From: Nitrososphaerales archaeon
GTDB lineage: Archaea; Thermoproteota; Nitrososphaeria; Nitrososphaerales; Gagatemarchaeaceae
NCBI GenBank assembly: GCA_030038395.1
Contig: JASHOZ010000065.1
Location: forward strand, 1 to 48,269
Length of the DNA stretch: 48,269 nt
Direction: 5' to 3'
Shown: positions 24,911-32,623 of the stretch, piece by piece
Position numbering within the stretch: the stretch's first letter is position 1
How the letters are laid out: each line of letters starts with the position of its first letter
The notes under the pieces: model-generated
What the model saw: the letters and a program-made list of their open reading frames with translations, nothing else
What the model was told of the DNA's origin: nothing
Database searches by the model: none
Program-made: the position numbers and the translations under genes

Positions 24911-25195
24911 ATGTCTGAAGAGAGAAAGACCGTGATAGTCGGCCAGTCGAAGCCAATTCTGAACTACGTGACCGCCTGCATCACCATGTTCAACGGGGGC
25001 GCCCGTCAGGTGGTACTCCGCGCAAGGGGGGAAGCCATCAACGTCTCTGTCGAGGTCTATCAGGTGCTCAAGAAGCGCTTCATGAGCAACGTCGAAATCT
25101 CGAACATCGTCATCGATGGCGAGAACGTCACGGCGAGGGACGGGAGGCAGCTCAATCTGCCCGTCCTTGAGATAGAGCTCTCAATACCCCAGTAA
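24911..25195 (+). CDS. albA: DNA/RNA-binding protein Alba
   Basis: 94 residues, normal for Alba. The N-terminal VIVGQSKPILNYVTACITMFN holds the conserved lysine loop that binds nucleic acid (S-K-P in place of K-K-P), followed by VVLRARGEAINVSVEVYQVLKKRF and LPVLEIELSI. It is an abundant archaeal chromatin and RNA-binding protein. TATA box CTTTATAGC (24878-24886) is ~29 bp before the ATG. No histone gene is seen in the window. Confidence 0.95.
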   Translation: MSEERKTVIVGQSKPILNYVTACITMFNGGARQVVLRARGEAINVSVEVYQVLKKRFMSNVEISNIVIDGENVTARDGRQLNLPVLEIELSIPQ

Positions 25196-25234
25196 GTATT
25201 TTAGCGCCTTTCTTCTGACTGGCGAAGGTTCCTC

Positions 25235-26587
25235 GTGCAGCCCAGAAAGTTTGCGAAGGTAGCCACCCCCCTCCCGGGCAAGAAAGGGGCGGACGTCGTC
25301 AAGAAGACCGCCCAATACGTCTCACCGTCGATATCCAGATTCTACCCGCTGGTGGTGGAGTCGGCCCACGGGTCCATCGTGAAAGACGTAGACGGGAACC
25401 AGTTTATTGACATGGCGGCAGGCATCGCGGTCCTCAGCACGGGTTCGACTCATCCGAAGGTCGTGGAGGCCATAAGGAGGCAGTCGGAGAAGTTCATCCA
25501 CTACTCCTACACCGACTTCTACTACGCCAATATCGTGGAGCTCACGGAGAGGCTCCTCCCCCTCATCTCTGGTAGTTTCCCCAAGATGGCATACTACGGT
25601 AACAGTGGCGCCGAAGCGATAGAGGCGGCGATGAAACTGGCGCGCAACTACACGAAGCGGCCAATCTTCTTAGCCCACTCCGGATCCTTCCACGGTAGGA
25701 CAATGGGGGCGCTGACCCTCACGGCGAGCAAGCCGATGCAGAGGAGGGGTTCCCTCCCGCTCGTCCCCGACGCCGTCCACTTCCCGTTCCCATACTGCTA
25801 CCGGTGCCCCTGGAAGCAGACCTTCCCCGAGTGCGACTACTACTGCGTAGACTACTTCAAAGAGCAGTATCTCGAGAAGTTCGTCCCTGTGGACGAGGTC
25901 GCCGCTTATTTCTTCGAACCGATACAGGGAGAGGGAGGGTACGTCGTCCCGCCCCCGGATTACTTCCACAAGATGGAATTCCTCAGGGACGAGGGGGTGC
26001 TATTCGTATCCGACGAGATCCAGACGGGTGTCGGGAGGACGGGGGAGTTCCTCGGAATCGAGAATTTCGGGGTGACCCCCGACATCGTGACGATAGCCAA
26101 GGGAATCGCCTCGGGCCTGCCCCTCGGTGCGATGATTGCGAGGGCGGACGTGATGAAGAGCTGGAAGCCGGGGCAGCACGCCTCCACGTTCGGCGCGAAC
26201 CCCGTGGCGGTCGAGGCTGCACTGGCGACGTTGGAGATTATCAGGTCAGAGCGACTGTTGGAGAACGCCAAGAGACAGGGTGGGAAGGCGATGAAGAGAC
26301 TACTTGAGTGGAAGGAGAAGTACGAGATCGTAGGTGACGTACGCGGCCTCGGGCTCTTCATAGGCGTAGAGATCGTCAAGGACAAGCGCAGCAAGGCGAG
26401 AGGGGAGGACGAAGCGAAGAGGATAATCGACTACTGCTTCAAGCACGGCGCGCTCGTCATAACGGCAGGCCGAAACACGCTTCGGATAATCCCGCCGCTG
26501 ACCGTCTCCGAGGAAGAGTTCACTGAGGGGCTGGACATTCTTGAGGAGGGCGTCGCGCAGGTGAACTCGGCCACGGTCAGAGGGTAG
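25235..26587 (+). CDS. Class III (PLP-dependent) aminotransferase
   Basis: 450 residues. Signature regions of acetylornithine/ornithine/4-aminobutyrate aminotransferases: YGNSGAEAIEAAMKLAR, SGSFHGRTMGALTLT, FFEPIQGEGGYVVPP, VSDEIQTGVGRTG and the PLP lysine in TIAKGIASGLPLGA. A cysteine-rich insert PYCYRCPWKQTFPECDYYC is as in archaeal members with broad or ornithine/GABA-type specificity. GTG start. It lies 3 nt before the RPA gene, so the two are co-transcribed, with no obvious functional link. Exact substrate not determined. Confidence 0.92.
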   Translation: MQPRKFAKVATPLPGKKGADVVKKTAQYVSPSISRFYPLVVESAHGSIVKDVDGNQFIDMAAGIAVLSTGSTHPKVVEAIRRQSEKFIHYSYTDFYYANIVELTERLLPLISGSFPKMAYYGNSGAEAIEAAMKLARNYTKRPIFLAHSGSFHGRTMGALTLTASKPMQRRGSLPLVPDAVHFPFPYCYRCPWKQTFPECDYYCVDYFKEQYLEKFVPVDEVAAYFFEPIQGEGGYVVPPPDYFHKMEFLRDEGVLFVSDEIQTGVGRTGEFLGIENFGVTPDIVTIAKGIASGLPLGAMIARADVMKSWKPGQHASTFGANPVAVEAALATLEIIRSERLLENAKRQGGKAMKRLLEWKEKYEIVGDVRGLGLFIGVEIVKDKRSKARGEDEAKRIIDYCFKHGALVITAGRNTLRIIPPLTVSEEEFTEGLDILEEGVAQVNSATVRG

Positions 26588-26590
26588 GCA

Positions 26591-27994
26591 ATGTATGAAT
26601 TCGAAGGTCTAGTCGGCGAACTGCTACAGACTCACCCTGAGCTCGACAGGGAGGAGGTGATGCGGCGGATAGGGAAGAAGAAGGAGACTGTCGGAGCAGG
26701 CTATCTCACCGACCAGGGCGCGCTGTTCCTGGTCGCGGGCGAGCTCGGAGTCTCTCTGCGAAAGCCCGAATCAGCCAGCGACACGCCAATCAAAGACCTC
26801 TACATCGGGAGCAACGACGTCAACGTGGCTGCCAGGGTGCTCGCAGCCTATCCCCTCGCGGCCTACAAGAAGAAAGAAGGCGGCACAGGGAACTATCGGA
26901 GGTTCGTCCTCTTCGACGGCCAGCACTCGGTCAGGCTGACCGCCTGGGACCAGGCGGCGGAGGGGACCGTGACGGCGGGCATCACAATGGACACCCCGAT
27001 ACGAGTGACGAGTGGGTACGTCAAGCAGGGACTGGATGGGAAGCCCAACCTGAACCTAGGGAGGAAGGGCAGAGTGGAGGTCCTGTCGGACGAAAAGGTC
27101 GTCGCCAAGCTTCCCACGGTGTCGTCGGTCGCTGAGAAGCTGGCGCCCGTCTCCGAAGAAAGGCAGCTCATGGCCCTCCAGTGCTCCGTGAGCTCGGAGC
27201 CGAGATACAACGAGTTCGTGAGGGCCGACGGGTCGGAGGGGTCGCTGTACCAGTTCACGGTCGTCCGCGAAGGGGGGAAGGCGGAGTCGAGGGTGGTCAT
27301 CTGGAGTCCCTCCGCCCGCCCCGAGCTGCGGAAGGGGCAAAGAGTCCTGATCACGAACCTACGAACGAAGCGCTCGTCGGGCGGAGACTTCGAGTTTCAC
27401 GGAGATGCCGGGAGCGCGGTGGCGTTCGTGCCGAGCGGGCCCGCCGTGGAACTCAGAGTCGCGGCTTCGGGCGAGAGTTCGTCCGGCACCCTGCTCATGG
27501 CGGTGGACAGCAAGGGACGAGTATGGGCGGTGGAGAAGGAAAGGGAGGGACGGGAACCCGCGTCGGGAGAGGTCATCAGAGTCGTCCCTGACAGCGAGAG
27601 CGGCGACAGACTGTACTGCAAGTCCAAGGGCGCGCTGAGCGTGTCCGAGGCCAGCCCCTTGCCGGACCTTGAAGCCTTGGCGACGAAGCTGCGCGACGCC
27701 AAAGACGAGGGCCGCATGGTCATGGTGGAAGTGATCGCCCTCTCGCCCGGCGTAGCCGAAGACGTCGGACTGAAGGATGGTACCACCGTGAGGAAGGGAG
27801 AGCTTACCGTCGGGGACGACACGTGGGAGATGAAACTGGTCGGATGGAGGGACCTCTCATCCAAGGTGGAGGACATTCAGCCGGGACAGAGGCTCAGGGT
27901 GGTGGGCGTCACGCCGAAGACGAACAAGATGGGCACCTGCGTGCTTCAGATGTCAAACCTGACTGTGGTCGAGAAGCTGAGGGAGCGTTCTTAG
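26591..27994 (+). CDS. rpa: Replication protein A (single-stranded DNA-binding)
   Basis: 467 residues with several OB-fold units: KDLYIGSNDVNVAARVLAAYPLAAY with FVLFDGQHSVRLTAWDQAAEG, a second around residues 190-270 (ESRVVIWSPSARPELRKGQRVLI), and a C-terminal one (TWEMKLVGWRDLSSKVEDIQPGQRLRVVGV). This is the archaeal RPA type that coats single-stranded DNA in replication and repair. No zinc finger is evident. Overlaps by 4 nt the convergent small membrane-protein gene. Confidence 0.88.
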   Translation: MYEFEGLVGELLQTHPELDREEVMRRIGKKKETVGAGYLTDQGALFLVAGELGVSLRKPESASDTPIKDLYIGSNDVNVAARVLAAYPLAAYKKKEGGTGNYRRFVLFDGQHSVRLTAWDQAAEGTVTAGITMDTPIRVTSGYVKQGLDGKPNLNLGRKGRVEVLSDEKVVAKLPTVSSVAEKLAPVSEERQLMALQCSVSSEPRYNEFVRADGSEGSLYQFTVVREGGKAESRVVIWSPSARPELRKGQRVLITNLRTKRSSGGDFEFHGDAGSAVAFVPSGPAVELRVAASGESSSGTLLMAVDSKGRVWAVEKEREGREPASGEVIRVVPDSESGDRLYCKSKGALSVSEASPLPDLEALATKLRDAKDEGRMVMVEVIALSPGVAEDVGLKDGTTVRKGELTVGDDTWEMKLVGWRDLSSKVEDIQPGQRLRVVGVTPKTNKMGTCVLQMSNLTVVEKLRERS

Positions 27995-28137
27995 CTCTTC
28001 GAACGTCTGAGGGCCTCGTATTCGTAGACGAATATCACTACGAGCGCCACGACGAATAGTACTATCATCGTGGTGGCTAGGAAGTTGTAGTAGCTGTCTA
28101 CGCTCAGGAAGGGCAGAAACAACTTTTGTCGCTCCAC
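27991..28137 (-). CDS. Small single-span membrane protein
   Basis: 48 residues from a GTG at 28137 (MERQKLFLPFLSVDSYYN...). One strongly hydrophobic helix (MIVLFVVALVVIFVYEYEAL) fills residues ~25-44 with a basic C-terminus RRSKS. A TATA-like CTTATTAC is near 28150-28157, roughly 16 bp upstream of this GTG and 32 bp upstream of a TTG at 28122, so the start is unsure. No family recognised. Confidence 0.45.
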   Translation of the reverse strand: MERQKLFLPFLSVDSYYNFLATTMIVLFVVALVVIFVYEYEALRRSKS

Positions 28138-28202
28138 AGGGGGACGCGTAATAAGCGTTTGCAGACCGTTTCTCGGCCCGTAGGGCTTCGAACGGAGCCG
28201 AG

Positions 28203-28330
28203 TGCCGGGGGCGGGACTCTCGTCGTTGGATTCGAGCCCGCGATCTCCGGATTTCGCATCCGAGCTTGGATTATGAGTTACGCCCACATGAGCGTGCCCG
28301 GCGCAATAGGCCAAGCTGTGCTACCCCGGC
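28203..28330 (-). tRNA. tRNA-Met(CAT), elongator type, with three apparent introns
   Basis: Acceptor GCCGGGG/CCCCGGC; anticodon loop CTCATAA; T loop CTCGAAT. The normal stems appear only when three inserts are taken out: 28279-28297 (19 nt, between 30 and 31), 28253-28271 (19 nt, canonical 37/38) and 28216-28229 (14 nt, between T loop and 3' T stem). The spliced molecule is 76 nt with anticodon stem CCGGA/TCCGG and T stem GCGGG/CCCGC, all perfect. The third intron is short and its ends are ambiguous by a few bases. The T loop starts with C rather than T. Confidence 0.85.
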
Positions 28331-28443
28331 ACAGAACGTACGCCGCCCGGTGGTGATTAAAAGACTCGTGGTGCGCTTCAGTCCGGTCACAATTCTTCCT
28401 TCGCTTCAACGATTAAAAGTGGCGTCCGGCCGGTCTGGCCAGA

Positions 28444-28520
28444 GCCGCGGTAGCTCAGCTGGTTAGAGCGTTGCCTTGGTAAGGCAAAGGTCGTGAGTCC
28501 GAATCCCACCCGCGGCTCCA
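28444..28520 (+). tRNA. tRNA-Thr(GGT), CCA encoded
   Basis: Acceptor GCCGCGG/CCGCGGC; D arm GCTCAGCTGGTTAGAGC; anticodon stem TTGCC/GGCAA with loop TTGGTAA; T stem GTGAG/CCCAC with TCCGAAT loop. Discriminator T followed by encoded CCA. TATA-like GATTAAAAG (28408-28416) lies ~30 bp upstream. No intron. Confidence 0.94.
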
Positions 28521-28531
28521 TCGCAGTGTCT

Positions 28532-30799
28532 CTATGATAACGGAGCGCTCTTCCGCGACCTGTACATGGACAGGAGTCGCGTCTCCGTGCATTCCGGGTC
28601 GAAAGGCTCGAGGATGGATGCGCACGTCCTCGCGAGCAGCTCTATGTAACGCGCTGCGTCATATGAGCTCCTTCCGTCCCAAGCGTCGAGCGGGGTGGCC
28701 CTCCTCGAGTCCCGTCCCTTGTAGTCGGTGATGACATAGCGCATTCCCTCGCCGGCGTGGAGCTTGACCCCCTCCCCTTCCAGAGTGCGCATCGCTGTGC
28801 TCTGCACGGTGCTGACGCGGTATTCCGATGGGTCCTTCGAGAGGTTGGTTGTGAAAGCTAGCTCGGCCGCAGGGACCTCGTGTCGCTCCAGAGATTCGGC
28901 GCACCTGAGGAAGACGGCGACGCAGTCGGGGACCTTCGACGCGGCCCCGGCCTTCGAGTCTGCTTGCGCGAGGAGCCTGATGATTTCCATCTGCCATTCC
29001 TTGAACGAAGGAGGCGTGTCGTGCCGCCGCGCCTCGACCCCGCGGACCTTGAGCTGTCCGTCCATCCGTACGCCGAAATATCTGTTCAGAACAGGGATTG
29101 CCGGATTCTCCCGCGACGGAAGAAAGACGATCCACTTGTACTCGCCCTCGAATGAGAGTGGGAACCCCGTACGTTCCTCGATTTCTGACCGTAGCTGCTG
29201 ATACTCGCGGTGCTCCGTAGGCTTCTCGTCTTTCTTCTTCAGCCATAGAGAATCGACTATGCCGTGCATCAGCCGGAACCCGCGCGCCTCGGCCATCCTC
29301 ATTGCGTCTACCAGAATCTTCCTGTCCCATGCGCAGACCGCGATGTGCGCGTCAATCCTCCCGAACTTCGCGTTGTTGTACCCCAGGTATCCGAAACTGC
29401 AGACCCCCAGCCACTTCATGATCTCCTGGCATGCGTCGTATCTCTCGTAGTTTGAGATGTGCTTCGCCGCGGCCTTCAGCTCCTTGTACCTGCGCCTCTT
29501 CATGACCACAATCTCCATCGCCTTCGGGACTAGGCCCTTCCTCCTCTCGCATACGTTCCAGCCGAGCTCCGGAACCCGGTTCTTCGAATCTAGACAGCAC
29601 CGGCACTTCACGGTCTCCGCTGAGATGTTCTTCCTCAGCATTATGTTGGGGTAGAGGGAGCTGAAGTCGAACTCCCCCACCCCTTCACACACGCCCATGA
29701 TGGGTTCGAAGATGAACCCGCCCCTGTCAGCGACGAGCAACTCTCTTCGGTCCTTGACGACTTCGGAGAGGGTCGGCTTCCACGGGACGAGCAGCTCGCT
29801 TCTCGAAGCGTGGTAGAACTGCAGGCTCGACAGGGCCTTGCCTATGCTCGCCCTGCTGGCCGTGTGCATGGGCATCCTGCAGACCCTGCTGAGTTCGAAG
29901 AGGCCTGCGAAGCCGGCTTCGCCGTAGGCGAATGAGGAATTGACGTCGATGTGTATCCTGCCATAGAGCTTGATCGAGGACGGCTTGTACAGAATCTTGC
30001 CGTAGCTAAAATAAGACGTGCCGTCCTTGGTGGGGAGCCTCAACGCGTTTTCGTCTCTGTCGAGCCTGAGCTGGCCGGCCATTCCGTGCGCTTCTGCCCG
30101 TTTGATTAGGTATGGAAGGAGGAACGTGTCGCCGTCTTTCGTGAGCACGAAATCCGGGTCGATCCTCCGCATCTCCCTCACCAAGCTGAGCAGCCTGTCA
30201 GGCTCGTCGCCTTCGCTGATCACGATCTTCTCGCGTTCGTGCGCGAGGATAATCTTTCCGACCATGTCGGTGAACCGGGGGATTCTCCCCAGCTTGGCGA
30301 CTTCGACGTCGACTTTCAGGCTGGTCATGCGGGGTAGCGGGTATTCGCATGCCGTCTCGTCGTCCAAGAGCTTCCACTGCAGCTCGTCGCCCGTCTGGGT
30401 CACCTCGCAGTAAGCCAGCGGAAAGACCCCGTGCTCGTACAGGTAGCTCTGGTTGGGCGGGATGTCGACGTTGTAGAGCCTGAACGCCCCGAACGGACCC
30501 ATAGTCTCTATCCTGCTTGCGACCTGCTTGGCCCTCCTCGCGTCTCTAAGCCTCGCCTCGACCACCGTGGACATGGCCGTGTCGGTGATTCTCTCGAACT
30601 TCGAGACTTCCCGCGTCAGGACGAAATCAGAGCTCGCCACTCGGAGCGGTACGGCGAGTTCAGAGATGTCGTCGGCAGCTATGAATACCGACGGGGACCA
30701 GCGGTCCACCAGCCTGTGCGTGCGGCCGTCCTCGCCCTTGAACCAGACGACCATCTCTCCAGGGCCGCCAGGATAGAGGTCAAACAGCCAGCCCCGCAT
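28532..30799 (-). CDS. B-family DNA polymerase with altered motif C (PolB2-like)
   Basis: 755 residues. Motif A is intact (DFSSLYPNIM, residues 378-387), the motif B region reads CSFGYLGYNNAKFG (467-480), but motif C is GIVDSLWL (513-520) where replicative enzymes have GDTDS: the first Asp is lost, the second kept. In the exonuclease domain only Exo I (VDVEV, 163-167) looks normal; the Exo II position reads DGDTFLLPYL, and no Exo III Y-x3-D is seen. A KCRCC...VC cysteine cluster (398-417) follows motif A. This fits the archaeal PolB2 group, linked to damage tolerance rather than bulk replication. It overlaps the upstream small gene by 20 nt as last gene of a four-gene operon. Confidence 0.85.
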   Translation of the reverse strand: MRGWLFDLYPGGPGEMVVWFKGEDGRTHRLVDRWSPSVFIAADDISELAVPLRVASSDFVLTREVSKFERITDTAMSTVVEARLRDARRAKQVASRIETMGPFGAFRLYNVDIPPNQSYLYEHGVFPLAYCEVTQTGDELQWKLLDDETACEYPLPRMTSLKVDVEVAKLGRIPRFTDMVGKIILAHEREKIVISEGDEPDRLLSLVREMRRIDPDFVLTKDGDTFLLPYLIKRAEAHGMAGQLRLDRDENALRLPTKDGTSYFSYGKILYKPSSIKLYGRIHIDVNSSFAYGEAGFAGLFELSRVCRMPMHTASRASIGKALSSLQFYHASRSELLVPWKPTLSEVVKDRRELLVADRGGFIFEPIMGVCEGVGEFDFSSLYPNIMLRKNISAETVKCRCCLDSKNRVPELGWNVCERRKGLVPKAMEIVVMKRRRYKELKAAAKHISNYERYDACQEIMKWLGVCSFGYLGYNNAKFGRIDAHIAVCAWDRKILVDAMRMAEARGFRLMHGIVDSLWLKKKDEKPTEHREYQQLRSEIEERTGFPLSFEGEYKWIVFLPSRENPAIPVLNRYFGVRMDGQLKVRGVEARRHDTPPSFKEWQMEIIRLLAQADSKAGAASKVPDCVAVFLRCAESLERHEVPAAELAFTTNLSKDPSEYRVSTVQSTAMRTLEGEGVKLHAGEGMRYVITDYKGRDSRRATPLDAWDGRSSYDAARYIELLARTCASILEPFDPECTETRLLSMYRSRKSAPLS

Positions 30800-31046
30800 T
30801 CCTCTCGACCTTCATCTTCTCGATTTCACCGGCCAGGCGTACGATGGTCTTGTGCTGCATCAGCAGCAGGCTCATGAAGAGCGCTTCGCTCAGGAAAGGC
30901 GAGCCTCTCGCCTGCATCGCGGGGAAATATTCGTAACAGAGCCTGAGCATCTCGTCGAACAGCTCCTTGTCTTCTGTTCTCAGTGCGTTTGCAAAGCGTC
31001 CCCATTCTCCAAGTTCATCGATGACTTCGGCGTCGAAGAGCGTCAT
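30780..31046 (-). CDS. Small helical protein B of the PolB2-like operon
   Basis: 88 residues, all-helical in appearance: VIDELGEWGRFANALRTEDKE, then FDEMLRLCYEYFPAMQARG and FLSEALFMSLLLMQHKTIVRL. It is clearly related to the preceding gene product (shared EW-x2-F-x2-AL, FD-x-ML, and a His-Lys followed by a helical tail). ATG overlaps the upstream stop (ATGA) and its 3' end overlaps the polymerase gene, so it is translationally coupled. No known family recognised; likely a structural or adaptor subunit of the polymerase complex (inference). Confidence 0.75.
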   Translation of the reverse strand: MTLFDAEVIDELGEWGRFANALRTEDKELFDEMLRLCYEYFPAMQARGSPFLSEALFMSLLLMQHKTIVRLAGEIEKMKVERNAGLAV

Positions 31047-31312
31047 TTCCCGTCGCCTTTCTGCCCGAGTTCAGAGACATGCAGAAGAGAACGCGCGAGC
31101 ATCTTGTAATGATGGAAGATTATCGCCATGCCCATCCCTTCGAATCTTGATGGCCTGGTGGCTGCGGACGAGGCCGAGAGGTACAGCCTAGCGGTGCCGA
31201 GCATGTCGTCGAAGACTGCCCTGTCGTGCTTCGGGAGGGCTGCCCTGAACGCGCTCCATTCCGCTATCTCCTGAGCCTCGGCTATCCTGAACGACGGCGT
31301 CGTCCTTCCCAT
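31043..31312 (-). CDS. Small helical protein A of the PolB2-like operon
   Basis: 89 residues from ATG at 31312 (MGRTTPSFRIAEAQEIAEWS...). Aligns by eye with small protein B: EWSAFRAALPKHDRAVFDDML against EWGRFANALRTEDKELFDEML, and a C-terminal helix with HHYKMLARSL against MQHKTIVRLA. The ATG overlaps the RadA-like stop (TGATG) and the stop overlaps the next ATG. I chose this start over a longer frame that reads back into the RadA-like gene in another phase. Function unknown. Confidence 0.7.
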   Translation of the reverse strand: MGRTTPSFRIAEAQEIAEWSAFRAALPKHDRAVFDDMLGTARLYLSASSAATRPSRFEGMGMAIIFHHYKMLARSLLHVSELGQKGDGK

Positions 31313-32244
31313 CAGCAGGGTGCCCCCCGCTTCGCAGACTTCAGGAGCTGGTTCAGCGTGAAGTTGGAAGTCGTCGGCGGCTTTGTGGGATGCTTGACGA
31401 GCCCGGCCTGCACCCTGTCGCGCGACGATGTCAGCGAGATTCCGACGTCGGCCCATTCCATGACGGCGTCGTCGTGTCCGTTGGGCGACGCGAGCGCGAC
31501 TACGACCAGCGAGTGCTTCAATCGTCCAATCCCGTCTTTGATCGATTTCAGGAGCCACCTTGTCTCCCTCTCTTCCTGCTCGGGTTCGCTGAACGTGCCA
31601 AGCGGATCCGAGATCACGACGAGTTTAGCCGCATGGTCTTCAACGGCGTCGGCCAGGCGTCTTGAAACGAAGTCTGCGAGCTGGTAGTTTGTGAAGATGC
31701 GGCAGGTGGCTACCCTCCTCATCGCCACGGCAGGCTTCAGGCCGCGCCACTTTGCGAATAGAGAAAAGAGATACAGGTCTGACCGGTTCCCGCCGTCGAT
31801 GAAAAAGACCGTGGAGTCTAGGCCGCCCATATCTAGCGGGAGTTGGGCCCTGAACGTCATCAGTTCCGCCACGGCAGGCGCAGCGTCGCCTTTCATGACT
31901 ATCAGGCGCCGGGATGAAAGCGGCCTCATCATCGAATCCAGCTGTGGAAAACCCAGCGAGAAGTGCGGAAGCGACGAAGCCAGATAGAACTCCGGGCGCA
32001 CTGTTCGGATGGTCGCAGTCTCTGTTGGGCTGAAACCAGGCCTGGTCACGGGCGCCTGTAACAGCCTGCGTCCTGCGCCACCTTCCAGCTCGCGTCCGCA
32101 TCCGCGGCAGCATCTCCGGAACGGTTGGACGGCTTCGTCAGTCGACCTCGGGCTTATCTCGGTCAGAGGGATTCTGGCGCAGCTTGCGCAGTAGCATTCG
32201 GAGCGCTCCCAGTAGTCTCCTTGCTCGAGAACGTGGTGGAGCAT
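31312..32244 (-). CDS. RadA/RecA-like protein without a functional Walker A
   Basis: 310 residues. An N-terminal zinc ribbon is likely (C17-x-C19-x2-C22 and C45-C46-x2-C49). The core resembles the RecA fold of RadA: GFPQLDSMMRP, strand LIVMKGD, QLPLDMGGLDSTVFFIDGG, and LVVISDPLGTF as the Walker B strand. Where RadA has a GxxxxGK[TS] P-loop, this protein has GDAAPAVAEL (119-128), without Lys or Thr/Ser, so ATP hydrolysis is unlikely. It opens the four-gene PolB2-like operon; a TATA box (ATTATATT, 32270-32277) is ~29 bp upstream. A structural role like bacterial ImuA is my inference. Confidence 0.75.
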   Translation of the reverse strand: MLHHVLEQGDYWERSECYCASCARIPLTEISPRSTDEAVQPFRRCCRGCGRELEGGAGRRLLQAPVTRPGFSPTETATIRTVRPEFYLASSLPHFSLGFPQLDSMMRPLSSRRLIVMKGDAAPAVAELMTFRAQLPLDMGGLDSTVFFIDGGNRSDLYLFSLFAKWRGLKPAVAMRRVATCRIFTNYQLADFVSRRLADAVEDHAAKLVVISDPLGTFSEPEQEERETRWLLKSIKDGIGRLKHSLVVVALASPNGHDDAVMEWADVGISLTSSRDRVQAGLVKHPTKPPTTSNFTLNQLLKSAKRGAPC

Positions 32245-32269
32245 GGCCTTTGGTTTGAGGCCCCTTTGG

Positions 32270-32277
32270 AATATAAT
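32270..32277 (-). promoter_or_regulatory. TATA box of the RadA-like/PolB2-like operon
   Basis: ATTATATT on the minus strand, ~29 bp before the ATG at 32244. It is the only promoter-like element upstream of the four overlapping genes, so they are probably one near-leaderless transcript. Confidence 0.5.
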
Positions 32278-32386
32278 GCGCGAGAGACTGTAAGCGATTT
32301 TGGCGAAGGGAGACGCACGAAAGTGTCGAGGTGAAGAATCAGGTTACCAAGATTTTTAACTCAAATTCTGAGCGTGCCGAGACGGC

Positions 32387-32471
32387 GCGGGGGTCGCCCA
32401 GCCTGGTCAACGGCGCGAGGCTCAGGACCTCGTCCCTCAGGGGTTCGTGGGTTCGAATCCCACCCCCCGCA
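32387..32471 (+). tRNA. tRNA-Leu(CAG)
   Basis: Class II tRNA. Acceptor GCGGGGG/CCCCCGC, anticodon stem CGAGG/CCTCG with loop CTCAGGA, variable arm TCCCTCAGGGG, T arm GTGGGTTCGAATCCCAC. No intron, CCA not encoded. The 3' part is nearly identical to the tRNA-Leu(CAA) in this window. A TATA-like ATTTTTAAC (32352-32360) lies ~30 bp upstream. Confidence 0.95.
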
Positions 32472-32623
32472 CTTCATGCCATTGGTCAGAATCCCGGTGT
32501 GTCAGAAGCTCCGCAGCTAGCAATTGGTGAAAGTCCCAGATTGCGGGTCCGTCTCTGGCTGCCTGCCTGAAGAAATATGCAAACACATATTTGCCCTCTC
32601 GCTACTTCTCTAACTCACTGCAA

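Noticed and set aside
31043-31558. Long 171-codon version of small protein A
   Set aside because: The extra N-terminus lies inside the RadA-like gene in another frame; the ATG at 31312 overlapping its stop is the better start.
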